Shown here piece after piece: positions 32,929-42,634 of a DNA stretch of 64,000 bases; position 1 is the first letter of the stretch; each line of letters begins with the position of its first letter. The stretch is from assembly GCA_035502855.1 (NCBI GenBank), contig DATJTX010000021.1:186001-250000 (forward strand), in the 5' to 3' direction. Under the pieces are notes generated by a model. That model had not been told where the DNA came from. It saw nothing but the letters and a program-made list of their open reading frames with translations, and did not search any database. Source of the stretch: Candidatus Baltobacteraceae bacterium. Lineage in GTDB: Bacteria > Vulcanimicrobiota > Vulcanimicrobiia > Vulcanimicrobiales > Vulcanimicrobiaceae. The translations under genes and the position numbers were made by a program.

Positions 32929-34800
32929 GTGCGAAAGCTTGCGTATTGGGTTGCCGCGATGCTGATCGCAGGCGGAACACCCATCGCCGCCGCGGCGGCA
33001 TCCCCGGCCCCCTCGCCCTCGCCGACGCCGGGCTTTTCCTTGCACGCGCAAGGCGCCGACGTCTTCGTTACGCAGTCGGCAGCGGGTCCGGGACTCTCGC
33101 CGCCGGAAGCGCCGGCGTTCATCGCCGGGCTCCCACTCTCACCGATGTCGCCGTACGACTGGTTCACCAGTGCCGCGCAAACACCGGGGACGGCCGGCGA
33201 ACTGCAATACCTCATCGATGCCAACGAGCGCACGCGCGCGCTGACGCTTGATGCGCAAGTGCTGGTCGGCGCATACGGCGGTGACTTGAACAATCTCATG
33301 TATTGGGGTGAGCCCTGGGAAGGGCCGCTCGATCCGCACGAAGGCCACTCGCCGATCGACTACACGATCGATTTTCCGACACACGGCGGCGCGGGTATCG
33401 AAGGCGGCGCGGCGCAAGCGGTGCTGCCGTATGCTGCATCGCTCGGGAGCAACGACGGCGCTTGGAAACTCAGCGGCGGATATATCAACCTCACGCAGAC
33501 CGATCTTTTCGTCTTCGATCCCGCTGCTGCGACCAACGTCACGCCGTCGATCGGCGTGCAGAACGCGGAAACGCTCGGGCCGGGCATGCCGAACCTCGAT
33601 TCGTGGAGCGCGTCGCCTTCGACGCTCCCGATGCTCGGTGGGGATCTGGTCACGACGCACGGCCAATCGACGGTCGAACTCACCGACGCGCTCTTGCCCG
33701 TTTTGCAAGGCACGCAAGCACGCTTGGCGATGGGCTCGTACGTGCTCGATCGCGGCGACGGCGGGCGCTTCTCCGCGCAGGTCGCGAACATCACGACCTC
33801 GGGCGATCCGATTATGACGACGACGTACTTCGGCGCCGATCAGACGCTCTATCCAACGGCGCAAGGCCGGCTGTTCTCGAGCGTACTCGCGGATCAAGTG
33901 CAAACGATTGCAGGCGTGCGCGCCTTCGTGCATCCGCGTCGTGGCGATGACGTCTTGGTGGAACTCGGCGAGGGCTGGTATCACGACGGGCTTGCCGCGG
34001 AGCCGGGAACGCAGCGGCCGGGAAGCTACGAACACTTCGCCTTCACGCGCCATTTCAACGGCAATGTGGATGCCGGCGTCGAGTACTATCGTTTCGATCC
34101 GCGCTACGCGGATGTGATCTTACCCTACGGCGTTCCCGAGAACGTGTGGAGCGTGGCGTGGTCGTGGCCCGGGCAATGGCTCAAATCAACGTATCAGGCA
34201 GTCGACAACGCGATCATCGGCATCAACCGCGAAGGCTGTCGCGCGCACGCCGACTACACGCGCGGCGGTTTGGAACTGCATGCCGACGCGTACGTCTGGC
34301 GCCAGATCACGCCGATCACGCTTTCCCAAGCGTCGCAGGAAGGCTGGATCGACGGATTCTTTTTGCCGCAGATCGACGCCGACGCAACCCTCGGGTGGCA
34401 GCGCCAAGCCGGACTGTATGCCGCCTGGCACTGGCCGAGCGACGACATCGTGCTCGATTCGATCTGGGATCGCTCCTATCGTCCGGCGATCGACCCGACC
34501 GATTTCGTGAGCATGAACTACCCCCAGTGGATCGCCAGCTTCCAACATCATTGGAAAAGGAAGATGGTCTCGGCCGCGGGTTACGCGCGCTACGGTGCCA
34601 ACGGCACCTGGTCGACGACGCCGGTCCAGGGCATCTACGGCGTCGCCTTTCTCGGCGGCGAGTGGGACTTCACAAACGGGCAGCAGCTGCTGGTGCAGCT
34701 GCGACGCTACGGTTTGACCGGGCTCCCCTCGGAGCCGGGCGGCCCGCTGCCGGCAACCCGTGGGACCGTGCTCGTCGTCGATCAGAGGATTCAGCTCTAA
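32929..34800 (+). CDS. Predicted outer-membrane beta-barrel protein
   Basis: The 623-aa protein has a signal peptide (residues ~1-23), a Pro/Ser spacer (SPAPSPSPTP), then a long domain with alternating hydrophobic residues, many aromatic positions and Gly turns. Examples are YEHFAFTRHFNGNVDAGVEY and LYAAWHWPSDDIVLDSIWD. It ends with VLVVDQRIQL, a beta-signal-like terminal strand. No porin family is firmly recognised. Start GTG at 32929 follows TAGGTG. No operon partner is evident; etfB starts 57 bp downstream. Confidence 0.65.
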   Translation: MRKLAYWVAAMLIAGGTPIAAAAASPAPSPSPTPGFSLHAQGADVFVTQSAAGPGLSPPEAPAFIAGLPLSPMSPYDWFTSAAQTPGTAGELQYLIDANERTRALTLDAQVLVGAYGGDLNNLMYWGEPWEGPLDPHEGHSPIDYTIDFPTHGGAGIEGGAAQAVLPYAASLGSNDGAWKLSGGYINLTQTDLFVFDPAAATNVTPSIGVQNAETLGPGMPNLDSWSASPSTLPMLGGDLVTTHGQSTVELTDALLPVLQGTQARLAMGSYVLDRGDGGRFSAQVANITTSGDPIMTTTYFGADQTLYPTAQGRLFSSVLADQVQTIAGVRAFVHPRRGDDVLVELGEGWYHDGLAAEPGTQRPGSYEHFAFTRHFNGNVDAGVEYYRFDPRYADVILPYGVPENVWSVAWSWPGQWLKSTYQAVDNAIIGINREGCRAHADYTRGGLELHADAYVWRQITPITLSQASQEGWIDGFFLPQIDADATLGWQRQAGLYAAWHWPSDDIVLDSIWDRSYRPAIDPTDFVSMNYPQWIASFQHHWKRKMVSAAGYARYGANGTWSTTPVQGIYGVAFLGGEWDFTNGQQLLVQLRRYGLTGLPSEPGGPLPATRGTVLVVDQRIQL

Positions 34801-34857
34801 CCAGCCCTAATGGCGCCGGGTTCTCCCCCACGCGTTTGAGGAGGTCAAGTACTCCAC

Positions 34858-35646
34858 GTGAAGATCGTGGTTACGGTCAAGCTTGTGCCGGATCCGAACG
34901 CCGAGAAGCGCATCGATCCCGGCACAAAGCATTTGGTGCGCACCGGCGTTGAAACGGTGCTCAACCCGTACGATGAGTACGCGCTCGAAGCAGCGCTGCA
35001 AATCAAAGAGAAGGCCGGCGGTGATACCACCGTCACGGTCTTTAGTATGGCACCGGAAGCGCTCAAGGAAACGCTGCGCAAGGCGCTCGCGATGGGCGCC
35101 GATGACGCGGTGCTGCTCAGCGACGCGGGGCTCGAGGGCAGCGACGTTTGGGCAACCTCGTACGCGATCTCGCACGCGCTCAAAAAAGTCGGTTTCGACC
35201 TCTTGCTCGTCGGCGGTCTCTCCGACGACGGCTCCACCGGCGCAACACCCGGTGCGCTCGCCGAATACCTGCAGACTGCGCTGGTGACGAACGTGCGCAA
35301 AGCCGAAGTGCAGGATGGTAAACTGCGCCTGGAACGCGAGACCGACACCGGCTATCAAGACGTGGTCGCGCCGCTGCCGTGCGTGATGACGACGGCACTC
35401 ACCTTCGGCGAGCCGCGCTATGCGTCGCTCAAAGGCATCATGGGGGCCAAGAAAAAGACGATCGCCGCTCTCGCGATCGGCGATCTCGGACTCGATCAGG
35501 CGGTCGGGCAGGGTGGTTCCAAGACCGAACTGCTTGCGTTCGCGCCGCCGCCGGTGCGCGGCAAAGGCACCGTGGTCGAAGCAGCCGACGGCGCCGCCGG
35601 TGCGAAAGCGATCTTCGATTTCCTCAAAGAGCGGAAGTTGGTATAG
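34858..35646 (+). CDS. etfB: Electron transfer flavoprotein subunit beta
   Basis: EtfB binds AMP and, with EtfA, carries electrons from acyl-CoA dehydrogenases toward the quinone pool. The 262-aa protein begins MKIVVTVKLVPDPNAEKRID, has ALQIKEKAGGD and the family signature VGGLSDDGSTGATPGALAE. The KGIMGAKKKTI segment is the ETF-beta recognition-loop region. The GTG start follows a GAGGAGG site at slightly long spacing. etfA starts immediately after the stop. Confidence 0.95.
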   Translation: MKIVVTVKLVPDPNAEKRIDPGTKHLVRTGVETVLNPYDEYALEAALQIKEKAGGDTTVTVFSMAPEALKETLRKALAMGADDAVLLSDAGLEGSDVWATSYAISHALKKVGFDLLLVGGLSDDGSTGATPGALAEYLQTALVTNVRKAEVQDGKLRLERETDTGYQDVVAPLPCVMTTALTFGEPRYASLKGIMGAKKKTIAALAIGDLGLDQAVGQGGSKTELLAFAPPPVRGKGTVVEAADGAAGAKAIFDFLKERKLV

Positions 35647-36624
35647 ATGAAAGACGTTCTCGTCTACGTTCAGCACAAGGGCGGGCAGACGCCGAAAGTC
35701 AGTTTCGAGATGGCGACGCAGGCGCGTGCGCTCGCCGATCAGCTCGGCGGTAAAGCGCATGCACTCGTCGTGGGAAGCGGTGCGAGCGCGTTGGCGCAGA
35801 CGCTCAAGACCTATCCGCTCGATGTCGTGCACGTCAACGACGACCCGCAGGTCGACGAGTTTCTGCTCGATCCCCTCATCGATTATTTGGAAGCGGCCGC
35901 CAAGACGATCGGTCCCTCGCTCGTGTTGGTTGCCAACACGCTGACCGGGAAGGACGTTGCCGGGCGTTTGGTCGGCCGTTTGAACGCGGGGATGTGCGCC
36001 GACGCAACCGACTTCAAAATCGAGGGTGGTACGGTCGAAGCGATCATGCCGAAGTTCGGCGGCGCGATGGTCACCACGTGCGCGCTCAAACCCGGTGATT
36101 ACGGGGTCGTGACGATTCGGCCCAATGCGTTCGCCGCGCAGGCCGGCGGCGGCGGCGCGAGCGTGCAAGCAATCGAAAAACCGGCCGGCAAGAAGTACAC
36201 GGTGACGATCGAGAAGGACGTCGAGGAGGGCTCGGGCGAGCTGGCGTTGGAAGAAGCGCCGGTTGTGGTCGCCGGCGGGCGCGGCCTCGGTGGCCCCGAG
36301 CCGTTCGAGCAGCTGCTCAAGCCGTTGGCGAGCGCGCTTGGGGGAGCGGTCGGCGCGTCCCGCGCGGCGGCCGATGCCGGATGGGTACCGTACAGCCTCC
36401 AGATCGGGCAGACCGGAAAGACGGTCAGCCCCACGCTCTATATCGCGGTCGGGATCTCGGGCGCGATACAACACAAGGTCGGCATGCGTTCTTCAGGTAC
36501 GATCGTCGCGATAAACAAAGATGGAAGCTCGCCGATCGGCGAATTCTCGGATCTCCTGGTCGTGGGCGACGCCTTCGCAATCGTTCCGGAGCTTACCAAA
36601 CTCGTGCAAGCCGCCAAATCATAA
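35647..36624 (+). CDS. etfA: Electron transfer flavoprotein subunit alpha
   Basis: EtfA carries the FAD of the heterodimer. The 325-aa protein has the N-terminal ETF domain and the C-terminal FAD domain with VVAGGRGLGGPEPFEQL and the diagnostic VGISGAIQHKVGM, AINKDGSSPIGEFSDL. Stop of etfB and start of etfA are directly adjacent, so equal expression is likely. No ETF dehydrogenase gene is in the window. Confidence 0.96.
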   Translation: MKDVLVYVQHKGGQTPKVSFEMATQARALADQLGGKAHALVVGSGASALAQTLKTYPLDVVHVNDDPQVDEFLLDPLIDYLEAAAKTIGPSLVLVANTLTGKDVAGRLVGRLNAGMCADATDFKIEGGTVEAIMPKFGGAMVTTCALKPGDYGVVTIRPNAFAAQAGGGGASVQAIEKPAGKKYTVTIEKDVEEGSGELALEEAPVVVAGGRGLGGPEPFEQLLKPLASALGGAVGASRAAADAGWVPYSLQIGQTGKTVSPTLYIAVGISGAIQHKVGMRSSGTIVAINKDGSSPIGEFSDLLVVGDAFAIVPELTKLVQAAKS

Positions 36625-36642
36625 GTTAGGATCTCGAACACT

Positions 36643-38196
36643 TTGAAACGCCTCACCTTCCCGCTCACGCTGATCGCTGCGTTCACCGCACTGCTCATCG
36701 TCACGCAGCCTAGCGCCCAAGCCGGGCTGTTCGGCGGCGACAAGCACGCCGCATCGCCGTCGCCCTCACCCTCGCCCTCCGCGCTCCCGACCGCATCACC
36801 CGAACCGCCGTCGGTAGCGATTCCACGTTTGGAAGCCAAGCTCAAGGCCAATCCCAACGACCAGGACGCGATGACGCAGCTGGCCGGACAGTTCTTGGGA
36901 ATCAATCGTCCGGATTACGCTGCGCAAATCACCCAGCATCTGCTCCAGATGGGCGATAAGACCGCGCAAGTGTATTATCTGGACGGATATGCGATGCAGG
37001 CGCTGGGGCGCCAAGACGTTGCGATCGCGGATTTGGAGCAAGCCGAGAACCTCGATCCGAGCAACATCGGTATCCTCGAGCAGCTCACCGATCTGTATCT
37101 CAAGGCCAACCGCTTCACCGACGCCGAGCGCATCGCCAACCGCAGCATCGTGTTGAACAAAGGCGACGCCGAATCGTACTCCATGCTCGGAGCCGTCTAT
37201 GCCTCGGAACAGAAATACGACGATGCGCGCGCGCAGTTCGAGATCGCGGCTGCCAAGGATCCGAAGGACACGGACCCACTCTTCCAGATCGCGCAGACGT
37301 ATGCGGCGCAAGACAATATTCCGATTGCGCTGCAAGAGATCGCGCGCGTTCTCGCAATCGATCCGAAGAACGTCCAGGCGCTGGTTTTCAAAGCCGATCT
37401 CTACGCTCGTCAACATGACGACCAAAAGGCGTCCGACGCGTATGACGACGCGATCGTGGCCGCCCCCGACGATCAGCAAAAGGTCGCGATCGTTGCGCGC
37501 AAAGCGGCATACTACGTCGGAGAGAAGAAGTTCTCGCAAGCGGAGACCGTCTTTCTCCAAGGAATAGCGCAATATCCGAAGGTTCCGCAAATCTACGTTG
37601 CTTACGGCGATTACTTGGCCAGCCAAAAAAATCTCGACAAGGCCAAGGTGCAGTGGCAGACGGCATTGTCCATCGACGGCAGCGATACCGATGCCTTGAA
37701 TCGGCTGGGCCAGCTGGCGCTGCAAGAGCAGAAGTATCAAGATGCCGTGAACTACCTCAAGCAATTCACCACGTTGCAGCCCGATCCGGCGGCATTTGCG
37801 ATGCTCGGACAAGCCTATTCGTTCTTGCACGATTACCCGGACTCGAAAGACGCGTGCAGCAAGAGCTTCCAGATGCAGCGCACGCCTGATTCGCTCGGCT
37901 GTATTGCCGGCGCCGATTACGCGATGAAGAACTACAAAGAAGCCTCGCAGATCTTCGACGTCCTCGATAACAATGCCAAGGGCTTCTTGGATCAGAATCC
38001 GGAGCTGCTGTACATTGCCGGCAGGTCCTACGAGCAGACGAAACAGCGAGAAAAAGCCGCGAATGCCTACAAGCGTTTGCTGCCGATGGTGCGAAAAGGG
38101 ACCAAGCAATACAGCGAGATCCAGCACTGGATCGCGGATTTGAGCAAGCCCGCACCGAAGCCGGCGCCGAAAAAGAAACCGGCCTCGAAACCGTGA
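36643..38196 (+). CDS. Secreted TPR-repeat protein
   Basis: The 517-aa protein has a signal peptide (residues ~1-27), a Ser/Pro linker, then about ten tetratricopeptide repeats, visible as recurring A-x-x-x-Y and P-x-N/D spacing (for example YYLDGYAMQALGRQDVAIAD). It ends with a Lys/Pro/Ala tail. The role is likely protein-protein interaction in the periplasm or envelope; partners are unknown. The start is a TTG 18 bp after etfA, giving MKRLTFPLTLIAAF. Confidence 0.85.
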   Translation: MKRLTFPLTLIAAFTALLIVTQPSAQAGLFGGDKHAASPSPSPSPSALPTASPEPPSVAIPRLEAKLKANPNDQDAMTQLAGQFLGINRPDYAAQITQHLLQMGDKTAQVYYLDGYAMQALGRQDVAIADLEQAENLDPSNIGILEQLTDLYLKANRFTDAERIANRSIVLNKGDAESYSMLGAVYASEQKYDDARAQFEIAAAKDPKDTDPLFQIAQTYAAQDNIPIALQEIARVLAIDPKNVQALVFKADLYARQHDDQKASDAYDDAIVAAPDDQQKVAIVARKAAYYVGEKKFSQAETVFLQGIAQYPKVPQIYVAYGDYLASQKNLDKAKVQWQTALSIDGSDTDALNRLGQLALQEQKYQDAVNYLKQFTTLQPDPAAFAMLGQAYSFLHDYPDSKDACSKSFQMQRTPDSLGCIAGADYAMKNYKEASQIFDVLDNNAKGFLDQNPELLYIAGRSYEQTKQREKAANAYKRLLPMVRKGTKQYSEIQHWIADLSKPAPKPAPKKKPASKP

Positions 38197-38226
38197 GGTG
38201 AGGTCGCACCTCGGGATGAGGTAGGC

Positions 38227-39231
38227 GTGAAGATCGTTTTCGATCCCATCTATGGCGACCATCTCCGCGATCTCGGGCACCCCGAGTCGCCCGATCGCGT
38301 AGAGCTCGTCGCGGCGCGTTTGGGCGAGCGCGGTTTGGCAAGCGACATCCTCGCCGCGCGTGACGCGGCCGACGACGTCATCGAGCGCGTGCACGAACAC
38401 CGGTACGTCGAATTGGTCAAACGCGAGATCGGCGATCTTTCCGAACCGCGGTATCTCTCGACCGGCGACGTCGTCGTCGATGCGCGCACGCTCGACGTCG
38501 CACGCCGCGCCGCCGGCGGTGCCGTCGCAGCGATGGAAGCGGCGGTCGCCGGAAATCAGGCGGTTTTCGCGTTGGTTCGGCCGCCCGGTCACCACGCCGA
38601 ATCCGCGCGCGGCATGGGGTTCTGCGTCTTCAATAATGCGGCAATCGCCGCGCGGGCGTATCAGGCTCAGGCCGGCGGCCGCGTGCTGCTGGTCGATTTC
38701 GATTATCATCACGGAAACGGGTCGCAGGATGCGGCCGGCAGCGGCTTGAGCTACGTCTCGACGCACGCCTGGCCGGCGTATCCCGGCACCGGTCACGAAA
38801 TCCTCGAATTCGGCGGCGATGCGCTGGTCAATGTCCCGCTGCCGGCAACCGGCGTCGCAACCGAAGCGTTCGTCGCGATTTGGGAAGCGTTGCTCGATCG
38901 GATCGCGGCATTCGTTCGTCCCGATCTGATCGTCGTGAGCGCCGGATTCGACTACGTCGCCGGCGATCCGGTGGGCGATCTGGGCGTTGACGTCGGGGCT
39001 GCTTCCGAGTTGGCGCGAGCGATCAATCGCACCGCGCAGCAATACAGTAACGGTAGGGTCGCCTACGTGCTGGAAGGCGGTTACGACCTCGACGCGCTAA
39101 CGGATTCGGTCGCACAGGTCATCACCTGCACCGATCGCGGCGAGTACGAGCGCAGCGCAGCTCGCCTCGATGCGGTCTCGGTACAGCAGCGCGAATTGCT
39201 CAAAGTAGTCGACGAGCGTTTTCCGCACTGA
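38227..39231 (+). CDS. Histone deacetylase-family (AcuC-like) hydrolase
   Basis: This zinc-dependent deacylase of 334 aa belongs to the arginase/deacetylase superfamily. It shows RPPGHHAESARGMGFCVFNN, the metal-binding VDFDYHHGNG, SAGFDY and LEGGYD. Bacterial members act on acetylated proteins such as Acs, acetylpolyamines or similar amides. The presence of acs with an acetylation-type lysine in this window is suggestive but not a demonstrated link. The 3' end overlaps the convergent ACT gene by 32 bp. Confidence 0.93.
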   Translation: MKIVFDPIYGDHLRDLGHPESPDRVELVAARLGERGLASDILAARDAADDVIERVHEHRYVELVKREIGDLSEPRYLSTGDVVVDARTLDVARRAAGGAVAAMEAAVAGNQAVFALVRPPGHHAESARGMGFCVFNNAAIAARAYQAQAGGRVLLVDFDYHHGNGSQDAAGSGLSYVSTHAWPAYPGTGHEILEFGGDALVNVPLPATGVATEAFVAIWEALLDRIAAFVRPDLIVVSAGFDYVAGDPVGDLGVDVGAASELARAINRTAQQYSNGRVAYVLEGGYDLDALTDSVAQVITCTDRGEYERSAARLDAVSVQQRELLKVVDERFPH

Positions 39232-39613
39232 GATCTTCCAGGACGCGCAATGCTTCCTCGCCGCGGTCGAGCGGGACGAAGATGTGGTCGTGGTAGTACC
39301 CGGCGACGACGTTGCTCGCGATGGTGTGCTTGGCCAGCTCGGCGGTGACGGCGGCGGTGAACCCGACCGATTCCAGATCCGAGTGCACGCGCAGCGTTAT
39401 TCTGCGCGATTTGAACGCGTAGTCGAGGCCATACTCATCGGCCACGCTTCGTTCGAGCACGATCGTGATGCCCTCGCTCTCGCGAAACATCAAGAGCGGC
39501 GGCGCATCGGCGATGGGAAACGAACGGTCTACACAGCAGAAAACCCACTCGCGTGGGTCTAAGGCCGGCTTCATAGTGATGAGAAGCGTTGCTAAATCGC
39601 GTTCCGGCATCAC
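39200..39613 (-). CDS. ACT-domain protein (COG3602-like)
   Basis: The 137-aa protein resembles the COG3602/DUF2241 ACT family: it starts ATLLITMKPALDPREWVFCCV, followed by ITIVLERSVADEYGLDY and a second half IASNVVAGYYHDHIFVPLDRGEEAL. ACT domains sense small molecules, often amino acids. It is the last gene of the Nramp-SCO-sigma operon with a gap of 3 bp after the RseB-like gene, and it overlaps the end of the convergent deacetylase gene. Confidence 0.8.
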   Translation of the reverse strand: MMPERDLATLLITMKPALDPREWVFCCVDRSFPIADAPPLLMFRESEGITIVLERSVADEYGLDYAFKSRRITLRVHSDLESVGFTAAVTAELAKHTIASNVVAGYYHDHIFVPLDRGEEALRVLEDLSAENARRLL

Positions 39614-39616
39614 TCG

Positions 39617-40648
39617 CTAGGGTACCACACTCGCGCCGATCTTTTCTAGTTCCGCAAGGCTGAGTTCGCCGACGAGAGCGAAATGGCGATTGCCGTCCGC
39701 CCACGCGAGCAGCGTCGTCGGCCCTTCTTGGACGTACTGTGCCGGGTGATCGGCTACGCGGGTCTTGGTTACGCGATACCGCGATAGGTCGACTGCGGCG
39801 TTCTTTTCGTTTTGAAAGAACGAGACCGTGCGAATTCCGTCGGAATACAGCAGGTGGAGCGTCGTCACACCTTTGATCGAGGTGACGTCGCCGGCGATCG
39901 GATGGAGCCCCTCGGGAAGATACTTCGGCACCACCGCGACGAAGCCGGCTGAGGCGATCACCTGCTGCACGTCGCCCGAAAGCTGACCGTGCGCCGCACC
40001 GTTCACGCGCTGCAGGCCCGGCGGCAGCGTAAAGAGCGCCGGCGGGATCGCGTTGGTGTAGCGCAGCTGCTCGATGCGCATTTCTGCGATCAACGAGCCA
40101 TTGCTGGCGTATTGCTGGCGCTCGAGGACTAAGCCGGTTCCGGCATCGATGCACACCCGCATGATCGTCTGTCCGGTGAACTTGTTGTTCAGAAGGACGA
40201 CGTGGCACAGCCGGCCGTCGAATTTTTCATCGGGCGCGTATTGAGCGGTGTAATTGGCCATCAATATGCCGAAGTTCCCGACTTCGACGATCTGGTCGTC
40301 GAGCTGGTCGTGATGCGAAACCACGACGCGATTGCTCTTCACGTCGATCGAGTAGGTGGTCAGGCCGCGCGAAATGATCGAGTCGCCGTAAAGCGCTTGC
40401 GGCGCCAGATACCAGCGCCGCGTGAGACTCGGCGCGCGGTGCTCGATGCGATAGATCTCGGCGTCCGAGCGTTCCGCCCCGAAATTGAGAACCTGAACCT
40501 CACCGACGTATGAAACACGCTGCGGAGCGGTCATCGCGCTCCGCAGGAGGTTTGCGGCGGTTGGCGGGTGAGCGGCGCCGGTCAGGAACGCCGCAGCGAG
40601 TGCGATTCCCGCGCGAGGGAGCCCGAGGGGCTCCCTACTGCGCGCCAT
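39617..40648 (-). CDS. RseB/MucB-like sigma regulator protein
   Basis: The 343-aa exported protein resembles MucB/RseB, which binds the periplasmic side of an anti-sigma factor and protects it from cleavage. It has an N-terminal hydrophobic segment, a lipoprotein-localisation-like beta-sheet domain (RVSYVGEVQVLNF, DGRLCHVVLLNNK, TGLVLERQQYASNG) and a C-terminal domain (VVPKYLPEGLHPIAG). The ATG overlaps the end of the anti-sigma gene by 14 bp, which strongly supports this role. Confidence 0.82.
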   Translation of the reverse strand: MARSREPLGLPRAGIALAAAFLTGAAHPPTAANLLRSAMTAPQRVSYVGEVQVLNFGAERSDAEIYRIEHRAPSLTRRWYLAPQALYGDSIISRGLTTYSIDVKSNRVVVSHHDQLDDQIVEVGNFGILMANYTAQYAPDEKFDGRLCHVVLLNNKFTGQTIMRVCIDAGTGLVLERQQYASNGSLIAEMRIEQLRYTNAIPPALFTLPPGLQRVNGAAHGQLSGDVQQVIASAGFVAVVPKYLPEGLHPIAGDVTSIKGVTTLHLLYSDGIRTVSFFQNEKNAAVDLSRYRVTKTRVADHPAQYVQEGPTTLLAWADGNRHFALVGELSLAELEKIGASVVP

Positions 40649-41111
40649 CCACGGACTCGGTCGTAAAGAGCGCCGATGGTACCGTGCCGCCCTCGTCGAA
40701 GGGCACGCGGCTGGTCAGAGCCGCATGGTCGTCCAGATAAAACGCGGCGTCGATCGTCGTTGCACCGCGGTGCGTTGCGCTCGAACCGTAGGTGAAATAG
40801 GCCCCGATCGCGAGCACTGCCGCAACGGGAATCGCCAAGGCGGGGCGCACCCAGCCCGGAAGGCTCCGCTGCGCCGGCACCCGCGACGATTCGATCGCCG
40901 CACGAACGCGTACTTCGAAGCCGAGCGGGAGTTCGCGCTCGGTCGCACGCGCATACGCGCGCAGTGATTCCGAAAGGCGCGCTTGCGCGTCATAGCGCAC
41001 GCGGCATTCGCCGCAGCCCTCGAGGTGCAGCAGCAACGCCGCATCGGCGCCCGGGGCCAGCTCACCGTGCAGATAATCGATCAGTTGTTCTTCGGTAATG
41101 TGCGTGTTCAT
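40635..41111 (-). CDS. Zinc-binding (ZAS-type) anti-sigma factor
   Basis: The 158-aa protein has an N-terminal ZAS domain with His29-x3-Cys33-x2-Cys36 (LHLEGCGEC), one membrane helix (~residues 87-106, RPALAIPVAAVLAIGAYFTY) and a short periplasmic domain. This is the layout of membrane anti-sigma factors that hold ECF sigma factors. Its ATG overlaps the sigma TGA (ATGA); the longer upstream frame lies inside the sigma gene and is not used. Confidence 0.9.
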   Translation of the reverse strand: MNTHITEEQLIDYLHGELAPGADAALLLHLEGCGECRVRYDAQARLSESLRAYARATERELPLGFEVRVRAAIESSRVPAQRSLPGWVRPALAIPVAAVLAIGAYFTYGSSATHRGATTIDAAFYLDDHAALTSRVPFDEGGTVPSALFTTESVDGAQ

Positions 41112-41674
41112 GATGGTTTGGGAAGCGACTCGATCAAACGCCGTAACTGATGCCTTGCGCGGTGCAGTCGCGAGCGCACGGTTCCGATCGAGCAACCGAC
41201 GATTTCGGCGATCTCCTGGTAGCTGTATTCCTCAATGTCCGCAAGGATCAAAACCTGACGTTGCTCGAGCGAAAGCGCGGCGAGCGCAGTCGACATGCTC
41301 TCGCTGAACTGCCGTTCGACCAAATCCTCGATGGGCTCGACGGCCAGGGGCCGCGGAGTCCCGACTCGATGAGGGGCATTGTCCTCCGGTATCTCCTCCT
41401 GATAACGTCCTTTCCGCCGCCGAAGTTCATCCCGGTGGAGATTCGTGACAATGCGGTATACCCAGGAGAGGAAGGATGTGCCCGGCTGGAAGCTGCGCCA
41501 CGCGCGGTAGACGCGGATGTATGCTTCCTGGGTCAGGTCCCGGGCGTCGGACTCGTTGCGCGTGAGGCGCAGCGCGTAGTTGTAGGTGGCTCTGCCGTAG
41601 TCGTTGATCGCCCGCTCGAGGAACGCGGCCTGTTCCGGAGTCGGCGGTTCGAACGGCTTGCGCGGCGCGGCCAT
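41108..41674 (-). CDS. ECF RNA polymerase sigma factor (RpoE-like)
   Basis: The 188-aa protein has sigma region 2 (YNYALRLTRNESDARDLTQEAYIRVYRAW, positions ~33-60; quoted pieces LTQEAYIRVYRAW and FLSWVYRIVTNL) and region 4 (LEQRQVLILADIEEYSYQ, VGCSIGTVRSRLHRAR). It is translationally coupled to a membrane anti-sigma and an RseB-like gene, so it probably responds to envelope stress. The operon also contains two SCO genes and an Nramp-related transporter upstream. Confidence 0.95.
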   Translation of the reverse strand: MAAPRKPFEPPTPEQAAFLERAINDYGRATYNYALRLTRNESDARDLTQEAYIRVYRAWRSFQPGTSFLSWVYRIVTNLHRDELRRRKGRYQEEIPEDNAPHRVGTPRPLAVEPIEDLVERQFSESMSTALAALSLEQRQVLILADIEEYSYQEIAEIVGCSIGTVRSRLHRARHQLRRLIESLPKPS

Positions 41675-41683
41675 GCCCCGAGT

Positions 41684-42634
41684 TTACGCAGCTCGGCTCC
41701 AAATGACCCGCCCGATGATGATGAGGGCGATGGTGACCACGATCGTGATAAGGATGAAGAGCGCGGTCTCCAGCAGGACCACGCCGGCGTACTGGCTGCC
41801 TCCGCAAAACGCGACCACGCTTGCGATCAGCGAGAGCTTGAAGCGTTCGAATGGATTGCTGCTCATGCCGTCGATCTGACGCGCTTCCGCGACCACCGTG
41901 CGCGGGTCCCATTCCGCCGTGTCGATGACGTAGGCGACTTTACCGTGGGGCGTGACCATATAGAGCCGGTCGCTGTGGACGTAGGTGGCCGAGTCGGTCT
42001 GCAGCGAGGAGATCTGGAATTCGTCGAGCACGCGTTCGATGGTGGATCCGGTGCCGGTCAGGAGCGACCAGACCCCCGAATCCCGGCCGAGGCGCTTGCC
42101 GTAGGCGTTCAGGACCGCCGGCGAATCGTAAGGGGGGTCGAGCGTGATCTCGACCAGGGCGAAGTGCGCTGGATCGAGTTCGTGCTGTAGCTGCGCGTAC
42201 TTGGTGCTGATCGCGATGCAGACGTCGGTGTCCGGGCAGCGCGAGTAGATGAAGGAGATCAGTGCGGTCTTTCCGCGAAAGGCGGTCGCGAGCTGGACGA
42301 GCCGGCCGTCCTGATCGATCAGCGTCGCGCGCGGCAGCGGCTTGCCGATGTCGACCGCGATCACTTTGCCGACTTGGGGAAGGCCGGCGGCGAACGCGGG
42401 GGCTGCGACCGGATCGCGCAGCGTCCACGGCGTCGTCGAACGGTCGAGGAAGGCGTCGACGCCCGTTCCCGGCCGCAGCGAAATTGCCGGCGTCAGCCGA
42501 AAGCGGCGCGTTTTCGCGGGGACGGTCAGGGTGATCGCGTCGCCGCGCACGATGGCTTGCCCGTTGCCGAGCGGCGCCATGACCACGCCGTGAAACGGAA
42601 GCAGCGTGCCGAGCAGCAGCAGTAGACGAATCAT
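41684..42634 (-). CDS. SCO1/SenC-family protein with C-terminal membrane helix
   Basis: The 316-aa protein has a signal peptide, an extra N-terminal region (~25-100), an SCO thioredoxin-like domain and a C-terminal membrane helix (ETALFILITIVVTIALIIIG). The metal/redox site is CPDTDVC, the CX5C variant rather than the usual CX3C, with a distal His in YVHSDRLYMV. SCO proteins deliver copper to cytochrome oxidase or act as thiol reductases. Its ATG overlaps the preceding SCO gene (ATGA). Confidence 0.85.
   Translation of the reverse strand: MIRLLLLLGTLLPFHGVVMAPLGNGQAIVRGDAITLTVPAKTRRFRLTPAISLRPGTGVDAFLDRSTTPWTLRDPVAAPAFAAGLPQVGKVIAVDIGKPLPRATLIDQDGRLVQLATAFRGKTALISFIYSRCPDTDVCIAISTKYAQLQHELDPAHFALVEITLDPPYDSPAVLNAYGKRLGRDSGVWSLLTGTGSTIERVLDEFQISSLQTDSATYVHSDRLYMVTPHGKVAYVIDTAEWDPRTVVAEARQIDGMSSNPFERFKLSLIASVVAFCGGSQYAGVVLLETALFILITIVVTIALIIIGRVIWSRAA

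Noticed and set aside
34807-36474. 555-codon minus-strand open frame
   Set aside because: Antisense to etfB-etfA, whose family motifs are unambiguous.
36796-39042. 748-codon minus-strand open frame
   Set aside because: Antisense to the TPR and deacetylase genes; no domain, signal or ribosome site supports it.
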